A stretch of 64,000 nt of DNA from Bacteroidales bacterium UBA4814 (GCA_002402465.1 DHFW01000002.1:47759-111758); one strand, 5' to 3'. Counted from the first letter of the stretch, positions 51,367-59,508 are shown. A program made the numbers and translations. The notes: generated by a model not told the origin, from the sequence alone.

Positions 51367-52908
51367 TTGAACTTTTTCCGTAGCATAGCCGGTTTGGAAA
51401 TTTACTCGAGCAAACAGCGCTGGAAGCTGTTTTTGCTTGTATTTGCCGCACTGATTGTAATCGTTTCCCTTTATTTTACCGACATCCTGGTAAAGAAAGT
51501 GGCCGAAGACGAGCGACAGAAAGTGCTGCTCTGGGCCGATGCGGTGCAGCGACAGGCCAACCTTGTGGTATATACCGAAGAGCTGTTCGAGAGTATTAAG
51601 GACGAAGAGCGCAAGCGAGTGGAGCTCTGGGCCATGGCCAACCAAAAGGTATGGGAACCCACCACCGAAAATGTCGATAATTTCTTTCTGGAAATACTGG
51701 AATCGAACACAACCATTCCGGTGCTGGCAACCGACGATGGCGGAAACGTGATTACCCACCGCAACCTCGACCCCGCATTTGGCGATCCAAGGGTGTTCGA
51801 TGAGGCCTTAAAAGATTATTTTTCTGTCTACGATCCGATCCCAATCACCTATTATTCAGGCATATCATACGAAACCCTCTACATTTATTACCAGGATTCT
51901 CATGTCTTTACCCAGCTTCAAAGCCTTTTCGAAGACCTGATAGAATCCTTTATCTCGGAGGTGGTGGTAAACTCTGCCAATGTGCCGGTTATTATTGTTG
52001 ACAATGCCAGGAGAAAAATTATTGCGGCAGGCAATATTGATCAGCCCGAGCCCGATGACAGCCTTAGTGTGAGGCAGGTAATACAGTCGCTGGCCGAAAA
52101 AAACACGCCCATCACCATTCAGTTGCCTATGTATGGCACCTGTCATGTGTTTTATTCCAACTCCTTTCTGCTTACACAACTTAAATATTATCCCATTGCA
52201 CAGCTTCTGATCATTGGCATATTTCTGATTGTGGCCTATATCCTTTTCAGCACCTCGCGCAATGCTGAACAAAACCAGGTTTGGGTAGGCATGTCGAAAG
52301 AAACGGCCCACCAGTTGGGCACTCCATTGTCGTCGCTGGTGGGCTGGCTCGAAATTCTCAAGATGAAAGGCGTGGATAAGGGTACAATTTCAGAAATTTC
52401 GAAAGATGTGAAAAGGCTGGAAAATATTACCGAGCGTTTCTCTAAAATCGGTTCTCCAGCCAAGCTGGTGCCCGTTGATATTATTGAAACCACCCGCGGG
52501 GCAGTGGAATACATGAAAAACCGCACTTCCAAAAAAGTGAAATTCAAAATTCTCTCTTCCGACAAGGAGGTGATGGTGCCGCTCAACACCAACCTTTACG
52601 AGTGGGTCATTGAAAATATTTGCAAAAATGCGGTAGATGCCATGGACGGGGTTGGAAACCTTACCATCGAAATTGAAGACCAGCCAAGGAATGTAATCAT
52701 TGACATTACCGATACCGGGAAAGGCATTGTGGCATCAAAGCACAAAACCGTTTTCACGCCCGGTTACACCAGCAAGCAAAGGGGCTGGGGCCTCGGACTG
52801 TCGCTCAGCAAGCGTATTATCGAAAACTACCATAAAGGAAAACTCTTTGTGAAAAGGTCAGAGGTAAACAAAGGAACCACTTTCCGGATTATACTGAATA
52901 AGCAATAA
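51367..52908 (+). CDS. Membrane sensor histidine kinase
   Basis: The 513-residue kinase has a transmembrane helix near the N-terminus (LFLLVFAALIVIVSLYFTDI, residues 21-40). A periplasmic sensor region of about 235 residues follows, then a second helix (IAQLLIIGIFLIVAYILF). The H-box ETAHQLGTPLSSLVGWLEIL carries His315. N box ICKNAVDAMDG, G1 DITDTGKGI and G2 GWGLGLSLSKRII complete the ATPase domain. No response-regulator gene is adjacent, so it is an orphan kinase. The start is TTG at 51367, just before the family-typical N-terminus; no ATG fits better. It follows ppk2 by 49 bp on the same strand. Confidence 0.88.
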   Translation: MNFFRSIAGLEIYSSKQRWKLFLLVFAALIVIVSLYFTDILVKKVAEDERQKVLLWADAVQRQANLVVYTEELFESIKDEERKRVELWAMANQKVWEPTTENVDNFFLEILESNTTIPVLATDDGGNVITHRNLDPAFGDPRVFDEALKDYFSVYDPIPITYYSGISYETLYIYYQDSHVFTQLQSLFEDLIESFISEVVVNSANVPVIIVDNARRKIIAAGNIDQPEPDDSLSVRQVIQSLAEKNTPITIQLPMYGTCHVFYSNSFLLTQLKYYPIAQLLIIGIFLIVAYILFSTSRNAEQNQVWVGMSKETAHQLGTPLSSLVGWLEILKMKGVDKGTISEISKDVKRLENITERFSKIGSPAKLVPVDIIETTRGAVEYMKNRTSKKVKFKILSSDKEVMVPLNTNLYEWVIENICKNAVDAMDGVGNLTIEIEDQPRNVIIDITDTGKGIVASKHKTVFTPGYTSKQRGWGLGLSLSKRIIENYHKGKLFVKRSEVNKGTTFRIILNKQ

Positions 52909-52999
52909 GCGCGAAAGCCATTGGGCTTGGCCCTTTCGTAAGAGTTTTTCGGTACCATCTTGTTTTTTTTTCTCAACTTTGTTGGATCAAAAAATTACC

Positions 53000-53710
53000 A
53001 TGAAACACAAAGTCATTCTTCTGCTTTTGCTGGGTTTTTCACTTTTTGCCGTTGGGTTTCGTTATCTGAGTGTCGACCGCATTATGCTGCAAATGCACAG
53101 TCAGAGCCTGCACAAAGGGAAAAGGGCCGATGTGAATGCCAATCTTTTTTACCAGTCGCTTGATGGCAGGCTTGTTACCCGATATACTGAGCCGGTAGAT
53201 CAGGTAATGATCACCAACAACAAAGGCGAAATGGCCATATACAACGAAAAGGACAACACCGTTTATCGCACCCAGAGCCTGGAATACAGTTCCGAAAACA
53301 ACCTGATTTATTTTTTCCTGCAAGGCCAAACCAGCGATCTTGGCCTTGGCCAGCTTGGATTTCAGCTAATGGAAACCCTTTTTGAAGATGGCCTGGTTAT
53401 TACCCGATGGTTTCCTCCTTCGGGCATGTATCACCTCTTTAGCCATGTAGAACTGGTACACGAAAATTACCTGCCCATTTACACCGGATATTATGATGTA
53501 AATAAAAAACTGGTAAAAAAAGTTTTTTACACTGATTACCGCGATTTTCCCGAAATATCCCTTCCGCTAACCATTACTGAATTCAATTACCTGCCGGAAG
53601 GCGATTCCATTGTGAACAGGGTGAAGTTTTCCAACGTGCAGATAAACCATCGTGCCGTGAGTTCGTGGTTTAATTTTAAGATTCCTAATGACGCAAAAAT
53701 CATTGAATAG
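53000..53710 (+). CDS. Exported LolA-fold-like protein of unknown function
   Basis: After a signal peptide (VILLLLLGFSLFAVGF) the 236-residue protein shows long beta strands, with segments such as DGRLVTRYTEPVDQVMITNNKGEMAIY and TVYRTQSLEYSSENN. These resemble the curved-sheet LolA/LppX-type fold that carries lipid or binds lipoprotein tails. Similarity is by pattern only. ATG 53000 is the best start, since MKHKVILLLLL is a proper signal start; ATG in an earlier frame would add seven residues. Its end overlaps the yidD start by 23 bp, so it is co-translated with yidD. Confidence 0.6.
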   Translation: MKHKVILLLLLGFSLFAVGFRYLSVDRIMLQMHSQSLHKGKRADVNANLFYQSLDGRLVTRYTEPVDQVMITNNKGEMAIYNEKDNTVYRTQSLEYSSENNLIYFFLQGQTSDLGLGQLGFQLMETLFEDGLVITRWFPPSGMYHLFSHVELVHENYLPIYTGYYDVNKKLVKKVFYTDYRDFPEISLPLTITEFNYLPEGDSIVNRVKFSNVQINHRAVSSWFNFKIPNDAKIIE

Positions 53711-54167
53711 AATTGCCGGCTTCATTTTTTTGTTGCTCCTGCTGGTTGTTGTCCAGGTTACTCCGGGTTATGGTCAGGTGGTCCGTTCTGATGTTGAACT
53801 GCTTTCGGAGAATATTTGCCCGGGTTGTAATCATAGTTCGCATGGCCATGTTGGCCTGCTTCAAACACGGTCGGGCTCGTGGCTGGCCCGAAACAATCCG
53901 GTATCGCTTACTTTCACGGGTTTAATGTTTGTTTATCAGCGGTATATTTCTCCCCAATTGCCTTCGGAGTGCCTGTATGAAACATCTTGTTCGCACTTCA
54001 GTAAAAATCTGATCAGCGAACACGGCCTGATAAGGGGGATTGTTTTTACGGCCGACCGCCTTACGCGTTGCAACCGGGTTGCGGCCATCGATGTAAACCC
54101 CGTTGTTATTGGCCAGGAGTCGGGCAAGATACAGGAGTCTGTCGAAATCTACAAGTTGGAAAAATGA
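53688..54167 (+). CDS. yidD: YidD-family membrane protein insertion factor, with N-terminal signal segment
   Basis: The core is the YidD (Haemolysin-related DUF37) domain: FVYQRYISPQLPSECLYETSCSHF carries two of the invariant cysteines, and GLIRGIVFTADRLTRCN the third. E. coli YidD, about 85 residues, aids YidC in membrane insertion. Here the domain occupies residues about 80-140 of 159. It is preceded by a signal or anchor segment (IAGFIFLLLLLVVVQVTP) and a Cys-containing linker (CPGCNHSSHGH). That N-terminal extension is unusual for YidD. It overlaps the genes on both sides (23 bp and ATGA), so it is embedded in an operon. Confidence 0.8.
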   Translation: MTQKSLNRIAGFIFLLLLLVVVQVTPGYGQVVRSDVELLSENICPGCNHSSHGHVGLLQTRSGSWLARNNPVSLTFTGLMFVYQRYISPQLPSECLYETSCSHFSKNLISEHGLIRGIVFTADRLTRCNRVAAIDVNPVVIGQESGKIQESVEIYKLEK

Positions 54168-55021
54168 TCAGGGCCTTTGTTTTTGTCTGCTGTGCGCTTT
54201 TTTTTCTGAATACCTCAGCCCAGGAATCCGTGCGGCGTGAACTCGCCTTTGTCCGTCATTTGTTGAGCCGCAACGAGTTGAAGGAGAGCCTGTTTGTGCT
54301 GGAAAGGCTGCAGGCAAAAGAAACCTCACTGATAGATTCGGTTAATTATTATCACGGCTGGATTCGTTATCAGGAAAAAGACTTGTTGCCCTCGGCAGCC
54401 TTTCTGCTTCAGGTTTCCTCCGAAAGCCCCCAGTTTGTGAAGTCACGGCTTTTCGCCTCTTACAATATGGCACACGCAGGCCTTGTCGATACAGCTGATT
54501 CTGTTCTGGCCCGCCTTCATTTGGGCGACTCCCCAGTGCTGCAGGCTTTAACTAATTTTGAAAGGGCAGGGGTTGCCTTGCTTGGCAGGAATTATGACGA
54601 ATTTTCTGAGAGGTCCCGCGATTTCTCAGGCGACTGGAATGCCTTTGCCCTGCAGGAAAGAAACCTGGTAGAATATGCCCTGACATTGAAGCAGCAGCCC
54701 GGGCGGTCGCCCGCAGTGGCTGGTCTGCTCTCGGCGGCAGTGCCAGGCTTGGGAAAAATTTATGCAGGAAAAACCGCCGAGGGAATAGCCGGATTTTTGT
54801 ATGTGGGGGCCATGGCCCTTGCTTCCTGGGATTTTTACCGCAAACTGGGCTCCTCAAACGGGCTTTTTATTGTATCTGCTTCAATAACAGGAGTTTTCTA
54901 CCTCGGTAATATCTGGGGCAGTGCGGTGGCTGTGAGACGGCTGCGTAATGAGTTTAATCATGAAATGGATCAACGCATTTTGTTTGATATGCATATTCCT
55001 TTGCGCAACATTTTTCAATAA
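54164..55021 (+). CDS. TPR-like and TM2-like exported membrane protein (first tandem copy)
   Basis: A signal peptide (AFVFVCCALFFLNTSAQ) is followed by about 150 residues of helical repeats like tetratricopeptides (HLLSRNELKESLFVLERLQ, YYHGWIRYQEKDLLPSAAF). The C-terminal part has two or three hydrophobic segments beginning SAAVPGLGKIYAGKTAEG, a PGxGxxYxG motif as in TM2/DUF5683-like membrane domains. ATG 54164 overlaps the yidD stop as ATGA. The next gene is a similar protein. No known function; envelope assembly is a guess from the yidD context. Length 285 residues. Confidence 0.65.
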   Translation: MIRAFVFVCCALFFLNTSAQESVRRELAFVRHLLSRNELKESLFVLERLQAKETSLIDSVNYYHGWIRYQEKDLLPSAAFLLQVSSESPQFVKSRLFASYNMAHAGLVDTADSVLARLHLGDSPVLQALTNFERAGVALLGRNYDEFSERSRDFSGDWNAFALQERNLVEYALTLKQQPGRSPAVAGLLSAAVPGLGKIYAGKTAEGIAGFLYVGAMALASWDFYRKLGSSNGLFIVSASITGVFYLGNIWGSAVAVRRLRNEFNHEMDQRILFDMHIPLRNIFQ

Positions 55022-55853
55022 AGAAAAAGTTTTTGCACAGGACAGCGAATTACAGCAGGGCGACAGTTTGTTTGCCCAAGGTAACTTTTTCGAAGCGGCC
55101 ATTGCTTATGAGCGCGTGTATTTTTTATCTCCAAGTGCTGAAGAAAGAGTGGTTGCCAACCTGCGCAAAGCTGCCGCCCTAAAACAACAGGGCGAGTTTG
55201 TAAGGGTGGTGAGCGATCTTCAAAGGTCACTGCCTCATGCCGGCAATGAATCCACGCAGATCGAAATTATTTATGAAATGGCTCTGTCGGCCTTTTTATC
55301 CGGGTCTTATTCACTTGCCCATTCGCTGGTTAGTCAGCTCGATTACCAGTTTCCGCAGGCCGGTTTATATAAAGATTTGCCGTTGCTTAAAGGAATGTTA
55401 ATGATTAAGATGCAGCGCTGGACTGAACTGGCCCTGTATGCTGATGAGCTAGCTTTGCAACGGCAGCCATCGCCCGAAAGGGATATATTTGTGGCGAAAC
55501 TGAAGGAGCTTTTGCTCGAAGAAAACCAACCGGTTCAGCGCGACCCGGAGAAAGGCCGATTGTATTCAACTTTTATGCCGGGTGCAGGGCAAATTTACTC
55601 GGGCAGCACAGGACAAGGCCTGCTTAATGGCTTTTCGCAACTGGCCTCGCTGGGCGTTGCGGTGGCTATGGGGATTAACCAGTTGTATTTCAGTGGTGTA
55701 ATTATTGGTTTGGGGGCTTTTCAATCCTTCTATTTTGGCGGAGTTAAACAGGCCAGCAACCTTACCGTCGAAAACAACCTGAAAAGAATGATCCGCTTTC
55801 AGCAGGAGCTCGAAACCATTTTGCTCGAAATTTATCAATTGCCACTTTTCTAA
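54960..55853 (+). CDS. TPR-like and TM2-like exported membrane protein (second tandem copy)
   Basis: The architecture repeats that of the preceding gene: signal peptide (AFCLICIFLCATFFNKEKVFAQ), helical TPR-like region with QGDSLFAQGNFFEAAIAYERVY, and a C-terminal membrane part starting STFMPGAGQIYSGSTGQGLL, again the PGxGxxYxG motif. Overall identity with the neighbour looks low, so the duplication is old or the resemblance is only of domain order. It overlaps the first copy by about 60 bp in another frame. ATG 54948 is an alternative start four codons earlier. With yidD and the LolA-fold gene it makes a four-gene overlapping run. Confidence 0.65.
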   Translation: MKWINAFCLICIFLCATFFNKEKVFAQDSELQQGDSLFAQGNFFEAAIAYERVYFLSPSAEERVVANLRKAAALKQQGEFVRVVSDLQRSLPHAGNESTQIEIIYEMALSAFLSGSYSLAHSLVSQLDYQFPQAGLYKDLPLLKGMLMIKMQRWTELALYADELALQRQPSPERDIFVAKLKELLLEENQPVQRDPEKGRLYSTFMPGAGQIYSGSTGQGLLNGFSQLASLGVAVAMGINQLYFSGVIIGLGAFQSFYFGGVKQASNLTVENNLKRMIRFQQELETILLEIYQLPLF

Positions 55854-56468
55854 CATGCGCCCATTAGTCATTGTTCCTATTGTCTGATTCTTTTTCTGTT
55901 CTGAGCTTACCAGCCGGCAAGCCGCTTTGGGCACAGACCAACCATCAGGAAGCCCGGGTGCAGCAATCAAGCCATGTAGCAAACCATACTTGCTCTCTAT
56001 CAATTTGATTTCTTCGTGGCCATTTCCATTTTCAGCGAGATACTGGTCGCTTTTCCCGACCATTACCTCTCGCATTTTACCCGCGCCCAGTATTTGTGGT
56101 GGCTTATTATTACCCGCGAAGCCAGCGCAGGACTCTAAGACAAACATTGAAGTGCAGCAAATTTAAATTTTGGAGTTTAACAAGCCCGAAATGAGTTGCG
56201 AAATAGAAACCAAGGTACACCAGGTTACCCAAGATGGAATCATCAAGAATATACATACAGCACCCATTAAAAAGGGAGTTGTTGTTTGGGATGAACAAAT
56301 AGAGGACTTTAGGCTAAAATAGGAGACAGTCCCGGAAAATCGGTTTTTTCATTTAGCGTAAGCTTGTTAATTTTTAAAATCTCAAATCAGAGGATCTAGG
56401 GTTACAAAAATGTAATCCCAGATGAGCAGAATTTGTAATTCTGCAAAAATTGATAGCTTTGCTTAACC
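55854..56468. other. Unassigned 615-bp stretch upstream of the Rhs remnant
   Basis: No convincing gene is visible. A minus-strand frame (down from 56147, starting MFVLES) runs antisense into the end of the second TPR/TM2 gene, and a plus-strand frame of 79 codons (55927-56166) lies over the same bases; neither shows a family motif or start signal. The short plus-strand frame 56170-56322 is listed separately. Base usage and the lack of motifs suggest eroded DNA. Confidence 0.4.
56170..56322 (+). CDS. Possible small or remnant protein of about 50 residues
   Basis: In this stretch one frame opens with TTG (LEFNKPEMSCEIETK) and reads protein-like up to GVVVWDEQIEDFRLK before TAG; an internal ATG at 56191 would give 43 residues. 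Its varied, charged composition is unlike the surrounding noise. It shows no recognised family, no signal peptide and no good ribosome-binding site. It may be the C-terminus of a gene whose first part has eroded, or a real small protein. Weak support. Confidence 0.3.
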   Translation: MEFNKPEMSCEIETKVHQVTQDGIIKNIHTAPIKKGVVVWDEQIEDFRLK

Positions 56469-56812
56469 ATGCCAAATAACGGCAAAATGATCAACTACAC
56501 CTACACAGCCACAGGGAAAAAAGAAATGTGAGGTGAGAGATGAGTAGTGAGCCAAATACGGGAAAACGGGATGCCCCGGGCTGGGTTAGCACGCCGCACG
56601 GGCGGTTTGTGCTCGATGGCACCTGGAAAAACGAGTTTCACCTGCGCGATCATTTAGGGAATACCCGCGTGGTACTTTTAGAAGAGGAGGGCGATGAATA
56701 TAAAACCCTGCAGCAGAACCACTACTACCCCTTTGGCATGCTCATACCCAGCCTGAGCACCAACAACACCCTGGGCGCCCTGAAAGACAACCGATACCTG
56801 TATAATAGCAAA

Positions 56813-56845
56813 TTGGAGCGCAGCGGAAATCCCGACCCTTCGGGA
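56813..56845 (+). repeat. 33-bp in-frame palindromic insert 1 in the Rhs remnant
   Basis: Relative to the family consensus (NGKE followed by QDD), 33 bp are extra, in frame, ending in the palindrome TCCCGACCCTTCGGGA (56830-56845, 6-bp stem, 4-nt loop). Translated it reads LERSGNPDPSG. Confidence 0.5.
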
Positions 56846-56879
56846 GAGTTTCAGGATGATTTTGAGCTTAACTGGTATG

Positions 56880-56900
56880 TTTATCCCGTTTTTATCGGGA
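56880..56900 (+). repeat. 21-bp in-frame palindromic insert 2 in the Rhs remnant
   Basis: The consensus NWYDYGARFYD is split by 21 extra bp, in frame, with ends TCCCG and CGGGA (56884-56888 and 56896-56900) like those of insert 1. Translated, the altered stretch reads VYPVFIGN. Confidence 0.5.
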
Positions 56901-57136
56901 ATTACGGAGCGAGATTTTATGATGCGCAGATTGGTAGGTTTCATTCCATTGACCCGCTTGCGGAAGATTATCGTTTTCAATCCCCATATGCTTATGCTGC
57001 TACCTTCAGATAGCCGAAACAATGGCCTCAGGCCTTTTCCCCGGAAAGTTAAGGTTGGATCTGGTCAAAAGTACCTAGAAGGCAAAAGAGATATGCACTG
57101 CACAGAGAAGGCACCCGCTGTCTCTTTTCGAGAAAT

Positions 57137-57183
57137 AAAAAAATCGGCTCCCCCTTCAAAACAGTGCAGGAAAGCCGGCTTTA
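57137..57183 (-). terminator. Possible terminator after the TM2 protein gene
   Basis: CGGCT (57145-57149) and AGCCG (57173-57177) pair over 5 bp, extended by wobble and A/T pairs, with a U run on the minus strand. It lies about 20 bp beyond the stop. The stem is weak. Confidence 0.35.
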
Positions 57184-57197
57184 ATGGAAAAAAATAC

Positions 57198-57617
57198 TTA
57201 CCACATAAAGAACTTCGGATTGTTAATGTATTTGCTGATATCGTCTTCAATAAGACCAATAAGCAGCATAATCCAGTCAACAAGGGCTACGATGCCACAA
57301 CCTCCCAGTGTCAGGATATACCCGATAATGACACCAGTGGAAGTGCCGAGGTAGGCCCTGTGGATACCGAGTGGCCCAAGAAACCATGCGAGTACAAATG
57401 CCACAGCAGGTTGTTTGCCATTGCTCTGGTAAGCGGCTCCCTGGCCTGAATTTGCATTCAGGGGCGATAGGGCGTTCATTGCGAGAAAGTCAACCTGTTC
57501 AGCTTGGGCAAACATATTGTCAACCGCAGCCTGATCAAGCCTGTACTGGTTTGATTCTGCGCGAGCAACAAACACTCCTGCAAATAATACAATAAGAAGG
57601 GCTAAAGTTTTTTTCAT
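57198..57617 (-). CDS. TM2-domain membrane protein
   Basis: The 139-residue protein has a signal peptide (KKTLALLIVLFAGVFVARAES) and a C-terminal TM2 domain. The two helices are separated by the family turn: AFVLAWFLGPLGIHRAYLGT, then GIVALVDWIMLLIGLIEDD. TM2 domains are small two-helix membrane modules with unknown biochemical role. In this patch of decayed genes it looks intact, with a normal start and no frame break. It has its own leader of about 160 bp and a weak terminator, so it is probably a single-gene unit. Function unknown. Confidence 0.78.
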   Translation of the reverse strand: MKKTLALLIVLFAGVFVARAESNQYRLDQAAVDNMFAQAEQVDFLAMNALSPLNANSGQGAAYQSNGKQPAVAFVLAWFLGPLGIHRAYLGTSTGVIIGYILTLGGCGIVALVDWIMLLIGLIEDDISKYINNPKFFMW

Positions 57618-57783
57618 TCAATAATTGGTTTTTGGTAAGGGGAATGTGGTTAAACTGTAGCCACAAATTTATAAAATAATTAATAATACTTAAGCATATG
57701 CACTATTTTCAGTTCATTAAATATTTGATAACAACAGGATAATTTGCGTAAGTTTATGAATTCTTGAGAAGTTTGATAAAAAA

Positions 57784-57870
57784 TTAGCCCTTGTAATCTT
57801 CGGGGAAATTGATGTCGCCCTTGGTGGTTTTGGCCTTGATCGAAGGAGCCGAATCGCCGATCAGGGGCAT
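57784..57870 (-). pseudogene. Truncated peroxiredoxin (AhpC/TSA) N-terminal remnant
   Basis: The frame reads MPLIGDSAPSIKAKTTKGDI followed by NFPEDYKG and TAA. This matches the first 28 or so residues of bacterial peroxiredoxins of the Prx6/1-Cys type, which continue with KWVVLFSHPADFTPVCTTE-like sequence holding the peroxidatic cysteine. Here the frame ends just before that. The open frame extends upstream to 57978 but without family similarity. A stub without the active site cannot be a peroxidase. Confidence 0.6.
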
Positions 57871-58105
57871 TCCTGGCACTTCCTGCAATGGTGTGTTTAG
57901 TTCTATAAACAATAAATTTTTAAGGGTTAAAATAAAATAATCATAAATATAAGACGGTAAAGATGTTTTTCCTGTCAAAATGAATGGCTTTGCCCTACAA
58001 TAGCCAGTTTATACGTCTTAATCTAAATAAGAAAGCACAAATAAGGATTTTTAACAAAAGTTATCTGGCCTGTTACGGGGAAACAGGGGCGTTGCCCGCC
58101 AAGCC

Positions 58106-58468
58106 TCACAGGGTGGGGTAGAAGGCGTCTTCGATGTGGTTTATTTTGTATTTTTCGCCTTTAAACAGCACGCTGATAATATCGAAGCGCACTTCCAGGT
58201 CGAGGTCGTGTTTGGCAAGGTAATGGTTGGCTGCGGCGATAAGCATTTTTTGTTTACTTCGGGTAACAAACTCTTCGGGTTCACCAAAGAAAGTGGTTTT
58301 GCGGGCTTTTACTTCTACCACTACCAGCATATCACCTTTCTGGGCAATAATATCAATTTCCTTATGGCTCGATTGCCAGTTGGTTTCGAGGATGGTGTAT
58401 CCATTTTGCCGCAGGTGGTCGGCAGCAAGGGCTTCTCCTTTTTTTCCTGTTTCGTGAAATTCGGCCAT
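58106..58468 (-). CDS. YraN/UPF0102 family nuclease-fold protein
   Basis: The 120-residue protein shows the UPF0102 pattern: GKKGEALAADHLRQNGYTIL at the N-terminus, then HKEIDIIAQKGDMLVVVEVK, the PD-(D/E)XK-like nuclease core (D, then ExK), and FVTRSKQKMLIAAANHYLA. YraN relatives resemble Holliday-junction resolvases in fold, but their activity is not established. It lies 32 bp after purS on the minus strand and is probably in the same operon. Function inferred only from fold. Confidence 0.88.
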   Translation of the reverse strand: MAEFHETGKKGEALAADHLRQNGYTILETNWQSSHKEIDIIAQKGDMLVVVEVKARKTTFFGEPEEFVTRSKQKMLIAAANHYLAKHDLDLEVRFDIISVLFKGEKYKINHIEDAFYPTL

Positions 58469-58500
58469 GGGTTCAGGTGTTTACAAACCCCGCCCGGCTC

Positions 58501-58755
58501 CTACTGGTTTTCGAAAAGCTCAAATTCGAAATATTCCATAATGGGATTGGCCAGCAGCTTCTTGCAGGCGGTTTCAACCTTTTGTTGGGCTGCCTGGCGG
58601 CTTTCGGCTTCTACTTCCAGCGTAATGTGCTTACCCATCCTCACATTGGTGATTTCGGGCAGACCCAGGTTTTTCATGCTTTTGGTTATGGTTTTTCCCT
58701 GGGGATCGAGCAGGGCTTTCAGGGGCATTACGTTTATTTCAGCGCGAAATATCAT
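58501..58755 (-). CDS. purS: Phosphoribosylformylglycinamidine synthase subunit PurS
   Basis: PurS is the small subunit that stabilises the PurL-PurQ complex in the fourth step of purine synthesis. The 84-residue sequence has the family start FRAEINVMPLKALLDPQGKT, then LGLPEITNVRMGKHITLEV and the C-terminal CKKLLANPIMEYFEFEL. Use of separate PurS implies a small-type PurL and PurQ elsewhere, unlike the fused large PurL of E. coli. The gene lies 28 bp after pssA on the same strand and 32 bp before yraN. Confidence 0.93.
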   Translation of the reverse strand: MIFRAEINVMPLKALLDPQGKTITKSMKNLGLPEITNVRMGKHITLEVEAESRQAAQQKVETACKKLLANPIMEYFEFELFENQ

Positions 58756-58782
58756 GTTGTTTTCTTTTGGCTGGTTCAGTTT

Positions 58783-59508
58783 TCAGTGTTCGGCGAAAGC
58801 CGCATTTAACAGCGACAAAATTAGGTAAAAAATTACTATTAGCGCAACGGCCTGCAGGCCGAATATGAGCAGCGAAAAGCCAATCAATGCCACAAATATA
58901 TAGCGGGTGCGGTTTTCGCCCCAGCGGAAGTTTTTAATTTTTAGCGAAAAGGTAGGAATGGGCGAAACCATCAGCCACGAGAATAATAGTATAATAATGA
59001 GCATGGCCGGTATGCTGGCGGTAATCATATCAACCCAGTGAAAGATAAAACCCTGCCTTCCGGCGAAAGCCAGTACAAAAGGCAATGAAGCAAAAAATGC
59101 CGCATTGGCCGGGGTAGGCAAACCAATAAAGGAGCTGGTCTGCCGGGTGTCGATGTTGAAAATGGCCAGGCGAAGGGCGGCAAAGGTAGCCAGCAAAAAG
59201 GCGGCAAAGGGCAAAACAATTTGCAGGCCCGGGTGGTTTATTGTTTGTGCCGCTCCCTGAAGGTAATAATACATTATGGCCGAGGGTGCCAGCCCAAAAC
59301 TTACCAGGTCGGCAAGGCTGTCGAGCTGCTGACCCAGTTCTGAGCGGGCATTGAGCAGGCGAGCCAACATGCCGTCGGCAAAATCGAGCACCGAACAAAA
59401 AGCAATGATCAGGGCAGTGTAGTGCGGCAAACCCTCGATGGCGAGCACCACGGCCACCGAACCAAGAAACAGATTCAGCAGGGTTACGGCATTTGGCAAA
59501 TGTTTCAT
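58783..59508 (-). CDS. pssA: CDP-diacylglycerol--serine O-phosphatidyltransferase
   Basis: PssA makes phosphatidylserine, the precursor of phosphatidylethanolamine, at the inner membrane. The CDP-alcohol phosphotransferase motif is intact in DFADGMLARLLNARSELGQQ followed by LDSLAD, giving D-G-x2-A-R-x8-G-x3-D-x3-D. About seven or eight hydrophobic segments follow. I start at ATG 59508 (MKHLPNAVTLLNLFLGS), the family-typical beginning; a start at 59544 would add 12 residues without membrane character. It is followed by purS and yraN on the same strand. Confidence 0.93.
   Translation of the reverse strand: MKHLPNAVTLLNLFLGSVAVVLAIEGLPHYTALIIAFCSVLDFADGMLARLLNARSELGQQLDSLADLVSFGLAPSAIMYYYLQGAAQTINHPGLQIVLPFAAFLLATFAALRLAIFNIDTRQTSSFIGLPTPANAAFFASLPFVLAFAGRQGFIFHWVDMITASIPAMLIIILLFSWLMVSPIPTFSLKIKNFRWGENRTRYIFVALIGFSLLIFGLQAVALIVIFYLILSLLNAAFAEH

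Larger units (their letters stand above)
56469..57013 (+). pseudogene. Rhs (YD-repeat) core-domain remnant with two in-frame palindromic inserts
   Basis: A first piece (56469-56531) reads NNGKMINYTYTATGKK, a YD-repeat, then ends at a TGA. From 56540 an open frame of 157 codons carries the Rhs-associated core: FHLRDHLGNTRVVLLEEEGD, YYPFGMLIP, YLYNSK, then QDDFELNWY, YGARFYDAQIGRFHSIDPLA and SPYAYAA, ending abruptly at TFR-stop where the family goes on with NNPI. The consensus NGKExQDD and NWYDYGARFYD are each interrupted in frame by extra residues (56813-56845 and 56880-56900). There is no N-terminal secretion part and no toxin tail, so this is a decayed fragment. Confidence 0.8.

Noticed and set aside
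55566..56147. A minus-strand open frame of 193 codons over the end of the second TPR/TM2 gene
   Set aside because: About half of it is antisense to a real gene. The rest has no motif, signal or plausible start context.
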